A stretch of DNA of 8,002 nt, taken from positions 1 through 8,002 of the forward strand of contig JAAYYJ010000017.1 in the NCBI GenBank assembly GCA_012515455.1, in the 5' to 3' direction. The DNA comes from Oligosphaeraceae bacterium. GTDB taxonomy: Bacteria > Verrucomicrobiota > Lentisphaeria > Oligosphaerales > Oligosphaeraceae. Positions 1 through 4,933 of the stretch are shown here, piece by piece; position 1 is the first letter of the stretch; each line of letters begins with the position of its first letter. Both the position numbers and the translations under genes were made by a program. The notes beneath the pieces are model-generated. The model saw only the letters and a list, made by a program, of their open reading frames with translations, did not search any database and was not told the origin of the DNA.

Positions 1-1
1 G

Positions 2-2131
2 AAATTTTACTACGAACTGACTGAGAAATATGTGGCCCCGCTGTTTGAGAAGGTCTACCGCGAGCCGGCCTTGGCCGGGAAATTGCTGGGCTTCAATCTG
101 CGACATGGCTATCTCGGGCACATGAGCGGCACCAACGAGGCCGAGTACGGCACCTCGCAGTTGCGCGAGGTGCTTGACATCGCCCTGCTGTTGAATGCCG
201 ACATCCTCTCCCTAGTGGAATGGAATGAGGCCAACGAGAATACCAGTTTCCAGCCCAGTCTGGCCAACTCGCGCGCTTTGCAGCGCCTGCTGCGCTTCTA
301 TGCCCGCTATTTGCTGGGCGAGCCGGCGGCTCCGAATCCCGGTGACGATACTGCGGTTCCGAATCTGGTGCTGTCGGCCCGGCAGACCGTGAAGCTGGGT
401 GAGAAGGTCCGTCTGGAGCTGCTGAATATCCCGGACAGCCCCGAGCCGCTGCCGTACACTGTCCAGCTGCAGCTCTATAGTGACCGCGGCGAGCTCCTTA
501 AAAGTTTTGCTCCGGATGCCTTGGAGAGGAACAAGCTGACTGCAATTACCTACGAGATCCCGAGCGAGGAACTCACTGAATATAACGCCGTGCTGCCGGT
601 CCTGACAGTGCAGTACCGGGGACAGCAGCTGCGCTTCGATTCTCTCCAGTACATCCGACTGGATGCCAGCGTGGGATGGAATTTCAAGGAAATCCGCCAG
701 CCGCTGCGCGATCTGCTCCGCCTGTCGCAGGCGGATTTCCAGGTGGTGCCGCAGGCGGACGGCAGTTATGCCATCCGGGCCGCGGTGGCCAGCGACGAGC
801 CGCTGGCGGCAGTGGAAATTCTGGATCAGGAGCGGGAAGTAGCTGCCTACGAGCGCGAATCCGCCTGGGACCCTGAACAAAACCGGGTGGTGCTGCTGCG
901 CTTCTCCAAGCCGAAGAATGAGATGGTCAAGCTCCGGTTGCATATTCCCGGCTGCACCGATTATCAGTTCCAGCCCTGGGGACGGCCCTATTCGGGCTTC
1001 GGCAAGCTGTCCCTCGCAGATGGTATCCTGCAGGGCGAACTGCTGGTCTGGTCCAAAGGCAGCGATTTCCTGCTCTCAATCCCTGCCCACACCGACGCTG
1101 CTAGTGCGGAAATACACTTGGCGCTGGAGGGATACGGTGAGACAGTGCTGCCGTTGGCGACGTTGCTGGAGCGGCAGAGTTATGGTGTTGAACTGCCTGG
1201 TCCCGTTCAGGTGCAGTTTTACCACCGCCGCCGCCTGGCTGACCATCCCCGGCATCCCGATGAACAGCGTGTCGTCCTGCAGAAGACCCTGCGTTCGGAT
1301 TTCGAGAACCCCTGTCTGCAACTGCGGGTCGTCAGCCGCTCCGGGAAAATTTATCGCTCCCGGCCGGTATTCCCGGTCCAGCCGTCTGCGGCTCGGAGCA
1401 CACTGCCGGTTTTCTCGGCTTACTCCGGTGAGCGCAAAGAATTGCAGGTGCCGGTCAACCGTATTCCGATACTCGATTATCTGTTCCATCCAGCGAATGG
1501 CGCTCTGCTGCTGAACCGCGGCGCTGGCCGCTGGCAGGCCGAGAATAGCGGCGGCTTCCGCTATCTGTTCCCGATGAACCGGGTGGCGCTGCCGGAGGGG
1601 GCTGTTCATACTGCCCCGCATTGGTCGCAGGGCCCGGAAGGGAACAGCGAATTGCATTTCGACGGTCGCGCAAATTATGTGATCTTGCCTATGGAGGCTT
1701 TGCCGACCGGGGCATTCACCCTCGAATTTGAGGCTTGGACGGACTCGGCGGCTAATCAGGCGCTGTTCCGCCATGGTGCCCTGCGTCTCAGTTCACTGGA
1801 TACCTTTCTCGTGGACGGCAAGCTCCAGGCTGCGTATGCTGAGATGGGCGTTAACTTCTTTAATCCGGTCGAGGAACTGCCCGTCAATCTGGACTTCCCG
1901 GTCGGGCGCTGGAACCGGGTGCAGATCAGCTATGATTTGCAGGAACTGCGCTTCAAGGTTAATGAACAGGAGTGCCGTATACCGTTCCACAAGCGTCCCG
2001 GTAAACCCGGTGCGGCCACTTTTGGAGGGCAGTACGCCAGCGACCCTTTCTGGGAACAATATAAACTCAGCTATTTCCAAGGGAAATTGCGCAGTTTCCG
2101 CATCACTCATAACGCCAAATCTGAGAAATAA
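2..2131 (+). CDS. Partial glycoside-hydrolase-like protein with C-terminal LamG domain (5' end outside window)
   Basis: The frame is open to the left edge, so the gene is cut off there; the GTG at 32 is not needed as a start. 709 residues are visible. Visible residues ~1-105 look like the end of a TIM-barrel glycosidase: the segment LSLVEWNEANEN (~70-80) followed by SFQPS and an R-rich helix resembles the WNE-type strand-8 motif of GH71/GH99-like barrels. This is family-level resemblance only. Residues ~115-545 are β-rich and contain no motif I recognise, possibly Ig-like modules. Residues ~550-700 read as a LamG/concanavalin-like sandwich: LHFDGRANYV at its start, FTLEFEAW, the GRWNRVQISYD strand and the closing GKLRSFRI strand. 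LamG modules usually bind glycans or extend extracellular enzymes, so export is likely, but the N-terminus is not visible. It is followed 2 nt later by the next gene, suggesting one operon. Certain as a gene; moderate on function. Confidence 0.85.
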   Translation, partial: KFYYELTEKYVAPLFEKVYREPALAGKLLGFNLRHGYLGHMSGTNEAEYGTSQLREVLDIALLLNADILSLVEWNEANENTSFQPSLANSRALQRLLRFYARYLLGEPAAPNPGDDTAVPNLVLSARQTVKLGEKVRLELLNIPDSPEPLPYTVQLQLYSDRGELLKSFAPDALERNKLTAITYEIPSEELTEYNAVLPVLTVQYRGQQLRFDSLQYIRLDASVGWNFKEIRQPLRDLLRLSQADFQVVPQADGSYAIRAAVASDEPLAAVEILDQEREVAAYERESAWDPEQNRVVLLRFSKPKNEMVKLRLHIPGCTDYQFQPWGRPYSGFGKLSLADGILQGELLVWSKGSDFLLSIPAHTDAASAEIHLALEGYGETVLPLATLLERQSYGVELPGPVQVQFYHRRRLADHPRHPDEQRVVLQKTLRSDFENPCLQLRVVSRSGKIYRSRPVFPVQPSAARSTLPVFSAYSGERKELQVPVNRIPILDYLFHPANGALLLNRGAGRWQAENSGGFRYLFPMNRVALPEGAVHTAPHWSQGPEGNSELHFDGRANYVILPMEALPTGAFTLEFEAWTDSAANQALFRHGALRLSSLDTFLVDGKLQAAYAEMGVNFFNPVEELPVNLDFPVGRWNRVQISYDLQELRFKVNEQECRIPFHKRPGKPGAATFGGQYASDPFWEQYKLSYFQGKLRSFRITHNAKSEK

Positions 2132-2133
2132 TT

Positions 2134-2997
2134 ATGAAAAGCTTGTTCGTTCTCTGTCTCGCACCGCTGCTGCTGCTCGCGGAACCGTCTGCCGCGCTGC
2201 CCAAAAAACTGCTGGTTACTTCCGGTGAGGTGCAGATCGAATTGTCCGCCCGGCATTTCTGGAATCTGAATGGCATCTGGTATCGTGGCCGGATGGTCTG
2301 CCAGAAGAACAAGGGATTCTATGGTACCGTGCTCTCGTACAAGGGGCTGGGCTGGGTCGGCACCGGCCATTTGGAGAATAAGATCGGCGAGACCGAGGTG
2401 GTGGTGGAGTTCCTGGCTGACGGCAAACCCGTCGCACCCGGCCAGGACGCAGTCACAGCCAGTTCGTTCCGACTGAAGAAAACCTCGCTGCTACACCAGA
2501 CAAGACTGCATTATGAGCTGCTGCTGGAAAATAACTGCCTGCGTGAACAGGTGACCATGGAGGCGGTTAACGACGCCGAACTGGGAGTGCTGTATCATTT
2601 CATGCACCCATGGGAGAGCTGCTTCCAGGAATTCATCCTGCAGGGCAGCCACGACCCGGCCCTCAAACAAGTCTTCAGCGCCGAAAACGAACGCAAGTTC
2701 GTGTGGGAAAAATCGCCCTCCTGGGCCGCACTCTACGATCCCACCGAGAAGCTCGGTGTGCTCTCGGTGGTGCACAGCGACCGTCTGCTGGGGCCGGAGC
2801 CACAGTGGCTGATGTGGAACCGCGGCCGGGACCGCAAGCTCTATTATGTGCCGGGAAAGAATATCAAGCACGCCCCCGGGACTAAATCCGAGGCCCGGAT
2901 GCTTACCTGCTTCTTTAACAGCGAGGCCGCGGAATGGTCCAGCCAGGCCGCCGGGCTGGCGGCTGGAAAGATTCCCAAACTGACCGCTAATCCTTAG
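2134..2997 (+). CDS. Secreted β-rich protein of unrecognised family
   Basis: 287 residues. The first ~21 residues form a clear Sec signal peptide: MKS, then a Leu-rich core, ending near SAALP, so the product is probably exported; there is no lipobox cysteine at the cleavage site. The mature part alternates short β-type strands with aromatic-rich turns (HFWNLNGIWYRG at 41-52, LGVLYHFMHPW at 150-160). This recalls the galactose-mutarotase-like supersandwich found in many glycan-active proteins, but I cannot name a family and no catalytic residues can be assigned. The ATG follows the preceding stop codon by 2 nt and lacks a clear Shine-Dalgarno, so it is probably translated by coupling to the LamG-bearing gene and acts on the same substrate. 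The start is supported by the signal peptide beginning exactly there. The gene is well supported; its function is unknown. Confidence 0.9.
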   Translation: MKSLFVLCLAPLLLLAEPSAALPKKLLVTSGEVQIELSARHFWNLNGIWYRGRMVCQKNKGFYGTVLSYKGLGWVGTGHLENKIGETEVVVEFLADGKPVAPGQDAVTASSFRLKKTSLLHQTRLHYELLLENNCLREQVTMEAVNDAELGVLYHFMHPWESCFQEFILQGSHDPALKQVFSAENERKFVWEKSPSWAALYDPTEKLGVLSVVHSDRLLGPEPQWLMWNRGRDRKLYYVPGKNIKHAPGTKSEARMLTCFFNSEAAEWSSQAAGLAAGKIPKLTANP

Positions 2998-2999
2998 GG

Positions 3000-3041
3000 C
3001 TGAGGCAGTGCGCTGATCTTGCTTGGCTGCGGCAGTTTTTT
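3000..3041 (+). terminator. Possible intrinsic terminator after the 2134-2997 gene
   Basis: Three nt after the stop codon, CTGAGGCAG (3000-3008) and CTGCGGCAG (3027-3035) can pair 7 of 9 positions, with two central mismatches and an 18-nt loop, followed at once by six Ts (3036-3041). The placement suits the end of the two-gene operon. The stem is imperfect, so this is only a candidate. Confidence 0.4.
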
Positions 3042-3072
3042 CGGGGTTTCCGGCGGGGCTTGAGATTGGAAG

Positions 3073-3324
3073 TCAGCCGCTGCTGCAGTTGTGATTATGG
3101 AACCAGCGGCTGGTCGGCAGGGGCTCGTTGGCGGGCAGAAAGTTCACCGGCTGTTCGGTTTTGATATACCAGTTCAGCAGCTGGCGCAGCAAGCTCTCCC
3201 GGACAGCTGACAGCCCGGGATCATCAAAGCGGTTGCGATATTCGTGCGGGTCATCCTGCAGATCAAAGAGCTCGCCTACTTCCTTGTCATCCTGATAGCC
3301 GTAGGATAATTTGTAACGGAAGGT
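3073..3324 (-). pseudogene. C-terminal remnant of a sulfatase
   Basis: Read on the minus strand, the frame ending at a TGA (3075-3073) gives about 83 codons that look like the end of an S1-type sulfatase: TFRYKLSYGY, matching the usual RTxRYKL strand, then GELFDLQDDPHEYRNRFDDP, matching the ELYDLxxDPxExxNL signature, then a helix (SAVRESLLRQLLNWYIKTE) typical of the family's final segment. A full sulfatase has about 450-550 residues. Everything upstream, including the CxPSR-type formylglycine site and the metal ligands, is missing. Homology stops at ~3324, the upstream frame becomes low-complexity and meets a stop at 3375-3373, and no start with a ribosome binding site is present. It therefore cannot be an active enzyme and is most simply a deletion relic. 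An intact homologue would have hydrolysed sulfate esters, perhaps on the glycan handled by its neighbours. Confidence 0.8.
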
Positions 3325-3339
3325 TGAGCTTATTTTTCT

Positions 3340-3366
3340 GAATTTCTCCTGAAATTCTCTTTTTTT
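3340..3366 (+). terminator. Hairpin followed by T-tract
   Basis: GAATTTC (3340-3346) and GAAATTC (3351-3357) form a perfect 7-bp inverted repeat with loop TCCT, followed by a seven-T run (3360-3366). This has the form of a plus-strand intrinsic terminator, but the stem is AT-rich and weak and no plus-strand gene ends nearby. It sits within 20 nt of the point where sulfatase homology stops, so it could instead be a scar or the end of an inserted element. Confidence 0.35.
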
Positions 3367-3522
3367 GCCTATTCAAAAGAAACCATTCCGGCCGGTCAAG
3401 TTCGCAACTTTACGCAGAAAAGTGTGGCAAGACCCTCAAACTTCCGTTAGAATCAAGGACACGGGAGAAAATTTAGTGCTTCTGTCAATCTTGTCATGGT
3501 CGGAAGTTGTAAAAGCATAAAA

Positions 3523-3713
3523 ATACCATACGGGTGGGTAATGGTTTCCCAACCACTCCTGCAGAATCCCGGTTTGGGCTGGAAATCTTTCCGCAGCCGG
3601 GAGAAAAAATTCCTTAGCCTGACAATACCTTACGGGGCGGGCAATGGTTTTCCATCCACTCCTGCAAAATCCCGGATTGGTCCGGAAATCTTTTCGCAGC
3701 CGGGAGAAAAAAA
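3523..3713. repeat. Two-copy imperfect tandem repeat, period 102 bp, with internal inverted repeats
   Basis: Copy 1 has its core at 3523-3609 and copy 2 at 3625-3713. They differ by roughly ten substitutions and two single-base length differences (an extra G in the G run near 3637 and an extra A in the A run). Each starts with ATACC, contains CCACTCCTGCA, and ends with CGCAGCCGGGAG and a 6-7 A run. Each holds the arms TCCCGG and CCGGGA (3567-3572 with 3597-3602; 3670-3675 with 3700-3705). Between the arms of copy 1 is the nested inverted repeat GGAAA/TTTCC (3581-3592); copy 2 keeps it with a mismatch. The single-base indel shifts the reading frame between copies, so the conservation is at the DNA level. 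It resembles a REP- or MITE-like intergenic element, but I do not recognise the family. Confidence 0.8.
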
Positions 3714-3791
3714 TCATCCAGGCATTACATTGCCGGTGTTTCACGTCTACAGTTGACGGCAAAAAGTCGTCTTGAGCCACAATTTCAGAGC

Positions 3792-3797
3792 AGGAGG
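3792..3797 (+). promoter_or_regulatory. Ribosome binding site of gldA
   Basis: A perfect AGGAGG lies 5 nt before the ATG at 3803. It fixes the start codon of the dehydrogenase. Confidence 0.85.
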
Positions 3798-3802
3798 GCA
3801 GT

Positions 3803-4909
3803 ATGTTCAATCAAGCCGTGTTTCCAGGAAAATACATCCAGGGCGCCGGGGCCTTGCAGGAGTTGCCGGCTTTGAGCCGCAGCCTGGGCGGCAGTGGGCT
3901 GCTGCTGGCCTCACCCACGGTCAGGCGGAAAATCCTTCCTGGCAGCGGCCTCGAAGCGCGGTGCGCCGATCTGCACATCGAGGAGTTCGGCGGGGAATGT
4001 TGTGAAGAGGAACTGAGCCGTGTGGCAGAACTGGTCAGCACTCGGCAGGCCCGCTTCCTGGCCGGCATGGGCGGCGGCAAAACCATCGACACAGCCAAGA
4101 TTGCGGCCGACCGGGCGAATATTCCCGTGCTGGTTATCCCCAGCATCGCTTCGACCGACGCCCCCTGCAGCGGCTGTGCCGTGTTGTACCGCCGCGACGG
4201 GGTCTTCGAGCGGGTCTTCTATCAGAAAGCCAATCCCTTTGCGGTGCTGGTCGACTCAGCAGTCATCGCCGCCGCACCAGTGCGGTTTCTGGTAGCAGGG
4301 ATGGGAGATGCATTGGCGACCTGGTTCGAAGCCCGTTCCTGCCAGCAGAGCCAGTCGGTGAATGAATGCGGCGGGCGCTGCACCTTGGCGGGGGCAGCAC
4401 TGGCCAAGCTCTGTTATGATACATTGCTGGAATATGGCTGGGTGGCCAAACTGGCTGCCGAAAAACACCTGGTCACGCCGGCGCTGGAGAAGATTATCGA
4501 AGCGAATATCCTGCTCAGCGGCATAGGCTTTGAGAGCGCCGGACTGGCTGCCGCACACGCCGTGCATAACGGCCTGACTGCCTTGAACCAGACCCACGCC
4601 TTTTATCACGGTGAGAAGGTCGCTTTCGGTGTCTTGACCGGACTGCAGCTGACCGGCGCAGGACAACCGGAAACAGCCGCTGTATATGATTTTTGCCAGC
4701 AGGTCGGCCTGCCCCTTACCTTGGCGGATTTGGGCCTGGCAGAGGTCAGCCGGCAGCAGCTGCTGCCGGCGGCGGAACTGGCCTGCGCGCCGGAGCAGCC
4801 TATCAGTCATGAGGGCGGCGAAATGACCCCGGCGCGGGTTCTGGATGCCATGCTGGCGGCAGATGCCCTGGGAGCAGCTTGGAAGGCTGCAGCCAAGGCC
4901 CGGCCGTGA
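3803..4909 (+). CDS. gldA: Glycerol dehydrogenase (iron-containing/GldA-type alcohol dehydrogenase)
   Basis: 368 residues, the normal family length. GldA oxidises glycerol to dihydroxyacetone with NAD+ in the cytoplasm (EC 1.1.1.6) and can act on related vicinal diols and hydroxyketones. The sequence shows the N-terminal Rossmann-like domain with the NAD-binding loop GMGGGKTIDTAK (88-99), the STDAPCS segment (117-123) and the signature LVAGMGDALATWFEA (163-177). The Zn/Fe ligands of the family are present as D169, H252 (in AAAHAVHNG) and H269 (in YHGEKVA), with spacing like that of characterised GldA proteins. The ATG at 3803 is preceded by AGGAGG. It stands alone on its strand, with no dihydroxyacetone kinase or glycerol transporter in view, and is convergent with the glycosidase gene 24 nt away. 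Its role here might be reduction or oxidation of a sugar-derived three-carbon compound; that is inference. The enzyme call itself is secure. Confidence 0.95.
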   Translation: MFNQAVFPGKYIQGAGALQELPALSRSLGGSGLLLASPTVRRKILPGSGLEARCADLHIEEFGGECCEEELSRVAELVSTRQARFLAGMGGGKTIDTAKIAADRANIPVLVIPSIASTDAPCSGCAVLYRRDGVFERVFYQKANPFAVLVDSAVIAAAPVRFLVAGMGDALATWFEARSCQQSQSVNECGGRCTLAGAALAKLCYDTLLEYGWVAKLAAEKHLVTPALEKIIEANILLSGIGFESAGLAAAHAVHNGLTALNQTHAFYHGEKVAFGVLTGLQLTGAGQPETAAVYDFCQQVGLPLTLADLGLAEVSRQQLLPAAELACAPEQPISHEGGEMTPARVLDAMLAADALGAAWKAAAKARP

Positions 4910-4933
4910 TGCCGGCTGGTGCCCGGATCGACC

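Larger units (their letters stand above)
3331..3802. other. Non-coding AT-richer gap with repeats
   Basis: About 470 nt without a credible gene. It is clearly more AT-rich than its flanks, with several A and T runs. It contains the hairpin/T-tract at 3340-3366, a short CCGGCCGG palindrome near 3389, a two-copy tandem repeat (3523-3713) and the ribosome binding site of gldA. A degenerate stretch at ~3461-3490 (GGGAGAAAA, then CTGTCAAT) resembles the end of the repeat unit and may be a decayed third copy. I found no convincing -35/-10 pair for gldA; TTGACG at 3753-3758 has no well-spaced -10 partner. Confidence 0.7.

Noticed and set aside
212..943. 243-codon antisense frame within the first gene
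   Set aside because: It is a shadow of the GC-rich coding strand, with Gln/Arg/Leu-rich composition and no motif; the sense frame has clear domain features.
1076..1774. 232-codon antisense frame within the first gene
   Set aside because: It is opposite the LamG-bearing coding region and has shadow-type composition.
2998..3072. Continuation of the sulfatase relic beyond its TGA as a longer or frameshifted C-terminus
   Set aside because: The frames beyond the stop are Ala/Lys/Pro-rich without family signatures, and the stop sits at a natural sulfatase end.
3567..3602. Inverted repeats in the tandem repeat as transcription terminators
   Set aside because: They are followed by A runs on the plus strand and by no T run on the minus strand, so they lack the terminator tail.
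3523..3713. Tandem repeat as a small CRISPR array
   Set aside because: The whole ~88-nt core is repeated, with no short conserved repeat alternating with unique spacers, and there are only two copies and no cas genes.
3436..3810. 124-codon minus-strand frame across the tandem repeat
   Set aside because: The two repeat copies are alike in DNA but give different peptides because of a one-base indel, and the start overlaps the gldA start. It is not under protein-level constraint.
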